NCBI GenBank assembly: GCA_011773795.1
Contig: WVWW01000316.1
Span: 1 to 7,769 of the forward strand
Direction of reading: 5' to 3'
Length of the DNA: 7,769 nt
Origin: Acidobacteriota bacterium
GTDB lineage: Bacteria > Acidobacteriota > Polarisedimenticolia > Polarisedimenticolales > Polarisedimenticolaceae
The first letter of the stretch is position 1, and each line of letters starts with the position of its first letter. The notes beneath the pieces were generated by a model. That model had not been told where the DNA came from and did no database searches. It saw nothing but the letters and a program-made list of their open reading frames with translations. This document shows, one piece after another, positions 1-6,427 of the stretch. Made by a program: the position numbers and the translations under genes.

Positions 1-253
1 GTTCGTGTTCGTCTCGCGGCTCGAGGATGTGGTCTACGGGGATCGCACGGTCGCGTCGGGTGCGGTCGGGATCTTCCCCCGCGGTTTCGGCATCGGGCGC
101 GTGAGCTCGATCGAGGAGAAGCCGGACGGCAGCCGCGAGATCGAGCTCGTCCCGGAGATCGACTACCGCGAGGTCGAGGAAGTTTTGGTGTTGCTCGAAC
201 CCGAGGGTGGTCCGTACCTCATGCCCCCGGGACTACGGGAGCCGGCATCGTGA
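1..253 (+). CDS. mreC: Rod shape-determining protein MreC, C-terminal fragment (5' end outside the window)
   Basis: MreC is an inner-membrane protein whose periplasmic beta domain binds PBP2 and helps activate the RodA-PBP2 wall synthase. Only the last 83 or so residues are present. The frame is already open at base 2 and continues off the left edge, so the GTG at 5 is not the true start. The visible part contains a glycine-rich segment (GIFPRGFGIGRV) typical of the second beta subdomain of MreC. It is followed by the usual family ending, an acidic strand reading EIDYREVEEVLVLLEP and a short proline-rich tail. The stop TGA overlaps the mreD start (GTGA, 4 bp), as expected for an mreBCD operon. 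The identification rests on the short C-terminal pattern plus its position directly before mreD and mrdA-rodA. A complete gene would be about 270-300 codons. Confidence 0.85.
   Translation, partial: FVFVSRLEDVVYGDRTVASGAVGIFPRGFGIGRVSSIEEKPDGSREIELVPEIDYREVEEVLVLLEPEGGPYLMPPGLREPAS
237..241 (+). promoter_or_regulatory. Ribosome binding site for mreD
   Basis: GGGAG lies 8 bases before the GTG at 250, inside the end of mreC. It supports the GTG overlap start for mreD over any later start. Confidence 0.55.
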
Positions 254-741
254 AGGCGCTGAACTTCCTGCTGGCCGTCGCGGCCGCCCTGTTCCTGCAG
301 ACCATGCTGGGCAAGCTCTCGGGAGGGTTCGCCCGTTACGTCGACCTGACGCTGCTACCGGTGGTCTGGTACGGGATCCACGGGACGCAGCGCTCCGCCA
401 TGCTCGTCGGGTTTTCGGTCGGGTTGGCGCACGACGCGTGGTTCCGACTCGCCACGTTCGGGATCACCGGCTTCAAGCGAACCTTCCTCGGCTGGGCCCT
501 CGGCGGTCTGGGCGGTCGTTTCGATCTCAACCGTTTCGCGGGCCGCTTCCTGGTCGCCTTTGCGTTTACCCTTGCAGAGGGCATCCTGGACAACGGCTTG
601 CGCCGGCTGATGGACCTGGACCAGGGGCCGGGCTGGGCGGAGATGCTCATCCGGGCGGTGACGACGGGGGGACTGGCGCTGGTCGTGTTCGGGGCGATCG
701 ATCGGTTTCGCGGCCGCCGCGAGCGTGGACGGTTTCGCTGA
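250..741 (+). CDS. mreD: Rod shape-determining protein MreD
   Basis: MreD is a small integral membrane protein of the elongasome, working with MreC, MreB, RodA and PBP2 in lateral wall growth. The product is 163 residues, the usual size. It is strongly hydrophobic with about six membrane segments at roughly residues 3-20, 30-43, 50-66, 71-89, 99-116 and 132-150. The third segment ends in GLAHDAW (residues 58-64), matching the glycine/aspartate pattern at this point in MreD proteins. The C-terminus is short and arginine-rich, so probably cytoplasmic. The GTG start overlaps the mreC stop by 4 bp and has a GGGAG ribosome site 8 bases upstream. The stop overlaps the mrdA start by one base (TGATG). 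MreD sequences diverge greatly, so the call rests on size, topology and position between mreC and mrdA more than on motifs. Confidence 0.88.
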   Translation: MKALNFLLAVAAALFLQTMLGKLSGGFARYVDLTLLPVVWYGIHGTQRSAMLVGFSVGLAHDAWFRLATFGITGFKRTFLGWALGGLGGRFDLNRFAGRFLVAFAFTLAEGILDNGLRRLMDLDQGPGWAEMLIRAVTTGGLALVVFGAIDRFRGRRERGRFR

Positions 742-2615
742 TGGACTATCGCGAGCGCTGGGAACTCAAGGACTACCTGATCGGCCGCCGGCTGGAGCGG
801 CGGATCCTGACGATCCACGTCGCCTGTGCCGTCATCCTCGCCGCTTTCGCCCTGAACTTCTGGTACCTCCAGGGTGTCCACGGAGAGGAATACGCGATCC
901 TCGCGGAGAACAACCGCATGCGCCGCGTCGAGATCTCACCCACACGCGGGGAGATCTACGACCGTTCGGAAACCGTCGTCGCCTCCACGCGACCGGCCCT
1001 GACATTGTGGATGACGCGAGAGGACAGGCACGATCTCGAAGCCCAGCTCGAGCGCCTCGCCCCGATCCTGTCGATCCCGCTGGAAGAGCTGGAGGAACGG
1101 CTCGGCGCCATGACCGGTCGCCCGCTGTTCGAGCAATTCAAACTGAAAGAAGACGTCAGTCTGGTCGAGCTCGCCCATATCGAAGCCCGGCGCGAGCTGT
1201 TTCCCTCCGTCAGTGTGCGTGAGACGGCGCGCCGCCACTACCCCGAGGGCGAGATGGTGGCCCACGCGATCGGTTACGTCGCGCAGGTGAACGAAACCGA
1301 GCTGTCCAGCTCCGAAAAACTGCTCACCGGAGATATCGTCGGCAAGTCAGGTGTCGAGCGTAGGTTTGACGGCCGCTTGCGCGGCGATCGCGGGTGGCAG
1401 CTCGTTTCGGTCAATTCCCTCGGTCGCCAGATCGGTGATGCGCGGATCGAGACGGAGCCGAACCACGGCCGGCCGCTACGCGTCACGCTGGACATGGGGA
1501 TGCAGCGAGCGCTCTACGAGGGCTTCCGCGAGGAGGCCGGCGGGGCGATCTTCATGGATGTCGAAACCGGCGGGGTGCTCGCCCTCGTGAGCACGCCGTC
1601 GTTCGATCCCAACCTGTTCGCCGACGGCTTCACGACCGAGACCTGGAAGTCGATCATCGAGGACCCGCGGCGACCGTTGCACGACCGCGCGATCGCCAGC
1701 TTCTACGCGCCCGGATCGACCTTCAAGGTCGTGATGGCCATCGCCGGCCTGGAGACCGGAACCGTGGATCCGTCCGATCGCGTCTTCTGTAACGGTGGCA
1801 AGTCGTATTACAAGCGCCGTCGTCTGTGCTGGAAGCGCGGTGGACACGGTTGGGTCGACATGCGTAAGGCGCTGGCCCACTCGTGCAACGTTTATTTTTA
1901 CGATCTGGGCAAAGAACTCGGCATCGACAAGATCCACGAGTACGGGAAGATACTCGGGATCGGACGCCTGACGGGGATCGACGTTCCGGGGGAGGAACCC
2001 GGCATCCTTCCGTCGCGGGACTGGAAACGACGGACACTGCGCGAGATCTGGTACCCGGGAGACACCATCTCGGTGTCGATAGGCCAGGGCTTCCTGGCGT
2101 CGACGCCCGTGCAGCTGGCCACCATGATGGCCAGCGTCGCGCGCGGGACGGCGCCGATCCCGCCACGGCTGATCGACGGCCCGCCGCCGGAATCCGGACG
2201 CCTCCCGGTGTCCGACACAACCCTGCGCATCGTTCGAGACGCGCTCAAGCAGGCCGTTGATGAGGGGACCGGGCGCGAGGCGACGCTCGGCGCCTACTCC
2301 GCTGCCGGCAAGACCGGGACGGCGCAACTCGTCGCCAGCTCGGCCGGTGTCGACTCCGAGGACCTGGATAAGGCGATCCGTGACCACGCCTGGTTCGCCG
2401 GCTACGCGCCGGCGGAGAACCCGACCATCGCCTTCGCGATCATCGTCGAGCATGGCGGTCACGGCGGCGTCACGGCCGCGCCGATCGTCCGCAAGGTGCT
2501 CGACGTCTATTTCCAGGAGGACGCGGAAGCCGAATCCGAGCCCGACGAGGGCGCCGCACAGATCGCCGACGCGAGCAGGGGAGGACGGCGTGCATCGCTC
2601 GCGACTCCTCGATAG
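741..2615 (+). CDS. mrdA: Penicillin-binding protein 2, elongasome D,D-transpeptidase
   Basis: PBP2 is the monofunctional class B transpeptidase that cross-links the peptidoglycan strands made by RodA. The product is 624 residues. Residues 1-21 are cytoplasmic, 22-44 form the single membrane anchor, and the rest is periplasmic. The pedestal region carries RGEIYDR (69-75) and GKSGVERRFDGRLRG (201-215), both standard class B PBP signatures. The catalytic domain has STFK with nucleophile Ser326 and Lys329, SCN at 381-383, and KTGT at 524-527, so it should be active and beta-lactam sensitive. Between the first two motifs lie Cys350, Cys363 and His369, which with Cys382 may form a zinc site. Residues from about 590 form an acidic, then basic, probably disordered tail. 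ATG at 741 overlaps the mreD stop, and no strong ribosome site is seen there, suggesting translational coupling. The open frame extends further upstream, but that part only shadows mreD. Position before rodA distinguishes it from PBP3 (FtsI). Confidence 0.95.
   Translation: MDYRERWELKDYLIGRRLERRILTIHVACAVILAAFALNFWYLQGVHGEEYAILAENNRMRRVEISPTRGEIYDRSETVVASTRPALTLWMTREDRHDLEAQLERLAPILSIPLEELEERLGAMTGRPLFEQFKLKEDVSLVELAHIEARRELFPSVSVRETARRHYPEGEMVAHAIGYVAQVNETELSSSEKLLTGDIVGKSGVERRFDGRLRGDRGWQLVSVNSLGRQIGDARIETEPNHGRPLRVTLDMGMQRALYEGFREEAGGAIFMDVETGGVLALVSTPSFDPNLFADGFTTETWKSIIEDPRRPLHDRAIASFYAPGSTFKVVMAIAGLETGTVDPSDRVFCNGGKSYYKRRRLCWKRGGHGWVDMRKALAHSCNVYFYDLGKELGIDKIHEYGKILGIGRLTGIDVPGEEPGILPSRDWKRRTLREIWYPGDTISVSIGQGFLASTPVQLATMMASVARGTAPIPPRLIDGPPPESGRLPVSDTTLRIVRDALKQAVDEGTGREATLGAYSAAGKTGTAQLVASSAGVDSEDLDKAIRDHAWFAGYAPAENPTIAFAIIVEHGGHGGVTAAPIVRKVLDVYFQEDAEAESEPDEGAAQIADASRGGRRASLATPR
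2577..2585 (+). promoter_or_regulatory. Ribosome binding site for rodA
   Basis: AGGGGAGGA lies inside the last codons of mrdA. Its GGAGG core (2580-2584) ends 5 bases before the GTG at 2590. It is the strongest Shine-Dalgarno match among the junctions in the window and decides the rodA start, placing it 26 bp inside mrdA. Confidence 0.7.
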
Positions 2616-3681
2616 CCTCGACTGGCCCACGCTTGCGGCCACGGGCGTCCTCGTGGCGATCGGGATCTTTTCCATTGCATCCGCCACGGCGGGGAATTGG
2701 CAGGCGGGCATCTGGCGCAGCCAGGTCGTCTACCTCGGCCTGGCGCTCGTCGCGGCGACGGTGATCGTGCTCATCGACTATCGCGTGTGGGCCGAGATCT
2801 CGTTGCTGCTGCACGGCGTCGTGATGCTGGCCCTTGTGGCGGTCCTGTTCATCGGGCATGAAGTGGGAGGCAACAGGAGCTGGCTGGCGATCGGGTCGAT
2901 CCGCCTGGGGCAACCTTCGGAGATGGCCAAGCTGACGACCTGTCTCGTGCTGGCCGTGTACCTCGCGCGTCGTGTGCGCGGCACCCTCGGGTTGCGCCAG
3001 CTCATCGAAATGGGTGTGTTGGCGGGGGCGCCCGTGGCTCTGATCTCGATACAGCCGGACATGGGCACGGCAGTGACGTTCGTGCCGATCGTTCTCGCCG
3101 CGCTGATCATCGGCGGTGTGCGCTGGAAGTGGATCCTCGTCGCGCTGCTGATCGCTTTGCTGCTCATCCCCGTCGCCTGGCCGGAGCTCAAGGACTACCA
3201 GAAGGAACGCATCCTGAGCGTGTTCGACCCCGATCGGGATCCGAGCGGCGTGGGGTATCAATCGCGGCAATCGCGCATCGCGATCGGCTCGGGGGGGATC
3301 ACCGGAAAAGGGCTCTTCAAGGGCACCCAGAACCAACTCAACTTCCTGCCCGCTCAACACACCGACTTCGTGATGGCGGTTTTCGCGGAGGAGTTCGGCT
3401 TCGCCGGCGTGCTGACGATCCTCGGACTCTTCTACTACGTGTTCCGCCGCGGGATGGCCGCGGCGCGCTCCGCACAGGACCGGCTGGGCACGTATCTCTG
3501 TCTCCTGATCGGTGCGTGGCTGGCCGGGCAGATGGCCATCAACGTGGGCGTGGTGCTCGGCCGTTTCCCGACGATCGGCGTCCCGCTTCCGTTCGTTTCC
3601 TATGGCGGGTCCGCCCTGATCGCCGCTGTTTGCGGCATCGGACTGATCGTCAACGTCCGTTCGAGGCGCTTCGTCAACTAG
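2590..3681 (+). CDS. rodA: Peptidoglycan glycosyltransferase RodA (SEDS family)
   Basis: RodA polymerises lipid II into glycan strands in the inner membrane and works as a complex with PBP2, encoded just upstream. From the GTG start the product is 363 residues, typical for the family, with about ten membrane segments. It has the SEDS hallmarks in order: GNRSWLAIG...LGQPSEMAK with Glu111 and Lys114; QPDMGT at 155-160; a large periplasmic loop with DPSGVGYQSRQSRIAIGSGG; the catalytic-loop motif HTDF with Asp259, the residue equivalent to the essential aspartate of RodA/FtsW; and the C-terminal signature GVPLPFVSYGGSA (330-342). The start is supported by a strong ribosome site at 2577-2585 and by the normal N-terminus ending in LDWPTL before the first membrane segment. 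The gene overlaps mrdA by 26 bp. FtsW is the alternative, but pairing with PBP2 and the mre genes favours RodA. Confidence 0.96.
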   Translation: MHRSRLLDSLDWPTLAATGVLVAIGIFSIASATAGNWQAGIWRSQVVYLGLALVAATVIVLIDYRVWAEISLLLHGVVMLALVAVLFIGHEVGGNRSWLAIGSIRLGQPSEMAKLTTCLVLAVYLARRVRGTLGLRQLIEMGVLAGAPVALISIQPDMGTAVTFVPIVLAALIIGGVRWKWILVALLIALLLIPVAWPELKDYQKERILSVFDPDRDPSGVGYQSRQSRIAIGSGGITGKGLFKGTQNQLNFLPAQHTDFVMAVFAEEFGFAGVLTILGLFYYVFRRGMAAARSAQDRLGTYLCLLIGAWLAGQMAINVGVVLGRFPTIGVPLPFVSYGGSALIAAVCGIGLIVNVRSRRFVN

Positions 3682-3708
3682 GCCCCGCCGTCCCCGTAAC
3701 CCACCTTC

Positions 3709-3717
3709 TGCTAACAT
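3709..3717 (+). promoter_or_regulatory. Possible extended -10 promoter element in the rodA / radical SAM gap
   Basis: TGCTAACAT sits in the only AT-leaning patch of the 58-bp gap, about 22 bases before the ATG at 3740. It fits an extended -10 (TGn plus a hexamer matching 4 of 6 consensus bases). No convincing -35 is visible, and a 9-base match could be chance. If real, it would start a second transcript for the radical SAM / RNase pair. Confidence 0.2.
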
Positions 3718-3730
3718 TTTTCGGTCCGTC

Positions 3731-3734
3731 GGAG
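3731..3734 (+). promoter_or_regulatory. Probable ribosome binding site for the radical SAM gene
   Basis: GGAG is 5 bases before the ATG at 3740. It is short but well placed, and it supports that ATG as the start. Confidence 0.45.
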
Positions 3735-3739
3735 CCCGC

Positions 3740-6427
3740 ATGGCATCTCTTTCTCACGACCGATTCGACGACCCCGTCTGGGGCGGGATCCTGACCCGTG
3801 TACTGCGCCCGTCGCGGTACATCGGCGGGGAGTGGAACGAGGTCGTGAAGGACCCGGCGTCCGTCGATCTGACGTTCGCGCTGGGTTTCCCGGATGTCTA
3901 CGAGATCGGGATGTCGCACCTGGGTTACCGGATCCTCTACTCGCTGCTCAATGACCGCGGCGACACCGCGGCCGAGCGCGTGTTCTGCCCGTGGCCCGAC
4001 ATGGCGCAGGAGCTCCGGGATCACGATCTCCCGCTCTGCAGCCTGGAGAGCGGCCGGCCGCTCCGCGATTTCGACGTGGTCGGCTTCTCGCTGCAGTACG
4101 AGATGACGTTCACCAACGTCCTGGAGATGCTCGATCTGGCCGGGATTCCGCTGCGGTCCGCCGATCGCGGCGAGACCGATCCGCTGATCGTCGTCGGCGG
4201 CCCCGTGGTGTTCAACGTCGAGCCCCTGGCGGATTTCGTCGACCTCGTCTTCGTCGGAGACGGCGAGGAGATGATCCCCGAGTTCCTCGACCGGCTCAAA
4301 CGACTGAAGGCCGAGGGCGCGACGCGCGACGCACGGATTCGGGACGCCGCACAAATCGAGGGTCTCTACGCGCCGGCGCTGTACGGCCTCGAAAAGGACG
4401 AGGCGAGCGGCCTGCTGATCCCGGTCGACAGGGGGCATGCGCCGTTCCCGGTGCAGCGTCGCATCCTGATGGATCTCGACGACTACCCGTTCCCCGATCG
4501 GATCATCGTGCCTCACGGCGAGATCGTTCACGACCGGGTCTCGGTCGAGATCATGCGCGGCTGCCCGGTGGGGTGCCGGTTCTGCCAGGCCGGTTACGTC
4601 TACCGGCCGACGCGGGAACGGGACCCCAACCAGATCCGCGACACGGTGATCCGCTCCGTGCGCGCGACCGGCTACGACGAGTTCTCGCTGTCCTCGCTGA
4701 ACACCGGGGAGTACGGCGCGATCCACCCGGTGATGTTCGACCTGATGGATCGCTTCGAGCCGGAGAACGTCTCGATCTCGTTGTCCAGCATGCACGCCTC
4801 GACGATCACGCCGGAACTTTCGAAGCAGGTTCGGCGCGTGCGCAAATCCGGCTTCACGATCGCGCCGGAAGCAGGCACGCAGCGGATGCGCAACGTGATC
4901 AACAAGAACCTGGACGAGGAGCAGATCCTGACCGCCTGCCGGCTGGCGTTCGAGGCCGGCTGGGATCACGTCAAGCTCTACTTCATGATCGGGCTGCCGA
5001 CCGAGACCGATGCCGACGTCGACGGCCTGGTCGACCTGGCGCACAAGATCGCCGACATCGGCAAACAGGTTCGCGGGAAGACGCGGCGACCCTACGTCAC
5101 GCTGTCGGCCTCGTCGTTCATCCCCAAGCCGGAGACGCCGTTCCAGTGGGTCGGGATGGACCGCATCGACAACCTCTACCGCAAGCAGGAGCGCATCGCC
5201 GGGCGAGTCCGACGCGGGGTGCGCTTCAAGCACCACGAGTGCGAGACGAGCTATCTCGAGGGTGTGTTTTCGCGTGGCGATCGAGCGCTCGGTAACGTGC
5301 TCGAGCTGGCCTGGCGCAACGGCGCCAGGTTCGACGGCTGGGGCGAGCACTTCAATCTGTCAGCCTGGAGGAAGGCCTTCGAGGAGCAGGGGATCGATCC
5401 CGACTTCTACGCCTACACCGACTTCGATCCGCAGGGTCGGTTGCCGTGGCACGTCGTGCACTCCCGGGTCAACCGCAAGTGGCTGGCCATCGAGCTCAAG
5501 CGCGCCCTCGCCGAGGCGACGCTGTCCGTTTGCGGCCCGAAGGACTGTCACGGGTGCGCCCCGTTTGCACGCGATTGCGTCAAGGGCGTGGTCGCGGAGA
5601 CGACCGGTCGCCCGCTCGACTCGGATCTGCCGATCCTGTCGACCCCGGCGGCACCGGGCCCGGGGCGTCCGACGGCCCTGGCGCCGCACGCTCCGGTCGA
5701 GGGATCGATCCCGGAGATCGATGATCGCCCGCGCTACCGCTACCGGGCCCGCTTCGAGAAGCGCGGGCGGCTGAGATTCCTCGGCCATCTCGATCTGGTG
5801 CGCATGCTGCTGCGCGCGCTGCGTCGCGCCGGTGTCGACCTCGTCTACTCGCGCGGGTTCAACCCCAAACCGAAGGTCTCCTTCGGACCGGCGTTATCGG
5901 TCGGCCTGACCTCCGAGGGCGAGTACATGGACTTCGAGTCCTGGGAGCGCATCGATGCGGAGGAGCTTCGGCAGCGGGTGCAATCGATGCTCCCGTCCGG
6001 GTTGGCCTTCGTGACGGTGCGTGCCCTGCGCCGCGACACGCCGAAGCTCGGCGACACGATCCGCGCCGCGCGGTATCGCGTGAACCGCATCGATCCCGTC
6101 AAGCTGCAGCGTGGTGTCGAGCGCTGGAGGACACCCGTTCCGATGACCGTCGAACGCGCCGGCAAGAACGGCAAGGTCAAGAAGTTCGACCTGAAACGCG
6201 AGTTGGAGACGGTGGAAACCGGCGACGACGGTTCGATGCGCTTTACGCTGGCGATCCACCACGACGGGGCGTCGGTGCGTCCGGGCGAGGCGCTGAACGG
6301 GCTGCTCGGCGAAGCGCTCGAGGGTTTGAGCGTCGTCCGCGAGGACCTGCTGGTGGAGTGGAACGGTCGCCGGGTCAACCCGATCCTCGCGGCGGCCGCG
6401 AGCGATGGTCAGCGAACTCTGGTTTAG
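3740..6427 (+). CDS. B12-binding-type radical SAM protein fused to a radical SAM-linked (DUF2344) domain
   Basis: The 895-residue product combines two families that are often separate neighbouring genes (TIGR03960-type radical SAM and TIGR03936/DUF2344). Residues about 20-230 form a cobalamin-binding-like domain, with GMSHLGY near 57-63 and a GGPVVFNVEPLADFVDLVFVG-like run from 153. A canonical DxHxxG cobalamin motif is not seen. The radical SAM core follows (about 265-500), with Cys275, Cys279 and Cys282 as the CX3CX2C ligands of the 4Fe-4S cluster that cleaves S-adenosylmethionine. A second cluster (Cys598, Cys603, Cys606, Cys613) precedes a proline/alanine-rich linker (about 619-664). The DUF2344 domain starts near 665, with FLGHLD (680-685) and GFNPKPKVSFGPALSVG (706-722). 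The substrate is unknown. Adjacency to RNase E/G, here and in other genomes, suggests a role in RNA or ribosome modification; that is inference. No signal peptide is seen, so it is probably cytoplasmic. It overlaps the next gene by 23 bp. Confidence 0.92.
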   Translation: MASLSHDRFDDPVWGGILTRVLRPSRYIGGEWNEVVKDPASVDLTFALGFPDVYEIGMSHLGYRILYSLLNDRGDTAAERVFCPWPDMAQELRDHDLPLCSLESGRPLRDFDVVGFSLQYEMTFTNVLEMLDLAGIPLRSADRGETDPLIVVGGPVVFNVEPLADFVDLVFVGDGEEMIPEFLDRLKRLKAEGATRDARIRDAAQIEGLYAPALYGLEKDEASGLLIPVDRGHAPFPVQRRILMDLDDYPFPDRIIVPHGEIVHDRVSVEIMRGCPVGCRFCQAGYVYRPTRERDPNQIRDTVIRSVRATGYDEFSLSSLNTGEYGAIHPVMFDLMDRFEPENVSISLSSMHASTITPELSKQVRRVRKSGFTIAPEAGTQRMRNVINKNLDEEQILTACRLAFEAGWDHVKLYFMIGLPTETDADVDGLVDLAHKIADIGKQVRGKTRRPYVTLSASSFIPKPETPFQWVGMDRIDNLYRKQERIAGRVRRGVRFKHHECETSYLEGVFSRGDRALGNVLELAWRNGARFDGWGEHFNLSAWRKAFEEQGIDPDFYAYTDFDPQGRLPWHVVHSRVNRKWLAIELKRALAEATLSVCGPKDCHGCAPFARDCVKGVVAETTGRPLDSDLPILSTPAAPGPGRPTALAPHAPVEGSIPEIDDRPRYRYRARFEKRGRLRFLGHLDLVRMLLRALRRAGVDLVYSRGFNPKPKVSFGPALSVGLTSEGEYMDFESWERIDAEELRQRVQSMLPSGLAFVTVRALRRDTPKLGDTIRAARYRVNRIDPVKLQRGVERWRTPVPMTVERAGKNGKVKKFDLKRELETVETGDDGSMRFTLAIHHDGASVRPGEALNGLLGEALEGLSVVREDLLVEWNGRRVNPILAAAASDGQRTLV

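Noticed and set aside
207..740. Upstream extension of the PBP2 frame back to 207
   Set aside because: The extension covers mreC and mreD and translates to arginine/proline/glycine-rich sequence with no domain. The PBP2 N-terminus with its membrane anchor begins normally at the ATG at 741.
2257..2589. Upstream extension of the RodA frame back to 2257
   Set aside because: The extended part is an arginine/serine/proline-rich shadow of mrdA. The GTG at 2590 has a strong ribosome site and gives a standard RodA length.
3682..3739. Rho-independent terminator in the gap after rodA, suggested by the run of five T at 3717-3721
   Set aside because: No GC-rich stem precedes the T-run; the bases before it do not pair with each other. 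The T-run alone is not evidence of termination.
3991..5295. Overlapping + strand frame of 434 codons within the radical SAM gene
   Set aside because: It is almost wholly arginine, glycine, alanine and proline with no motif, as expected for an off-frame reading of a GC-rich gene.
3674..5350. Long antisense open frame (558 codons) opposite the radical SAM gene, with similar ones at 1476-2711, 2470-3741 and 6375-7610
   Set aside because: GC-rich genes commonly leave long stop-free frames on the opposite strand. These translate to arginine-, histidine- and aspartate-rich low-quality sequence with no recognised motif, and each lies opposite a well-supported gene.
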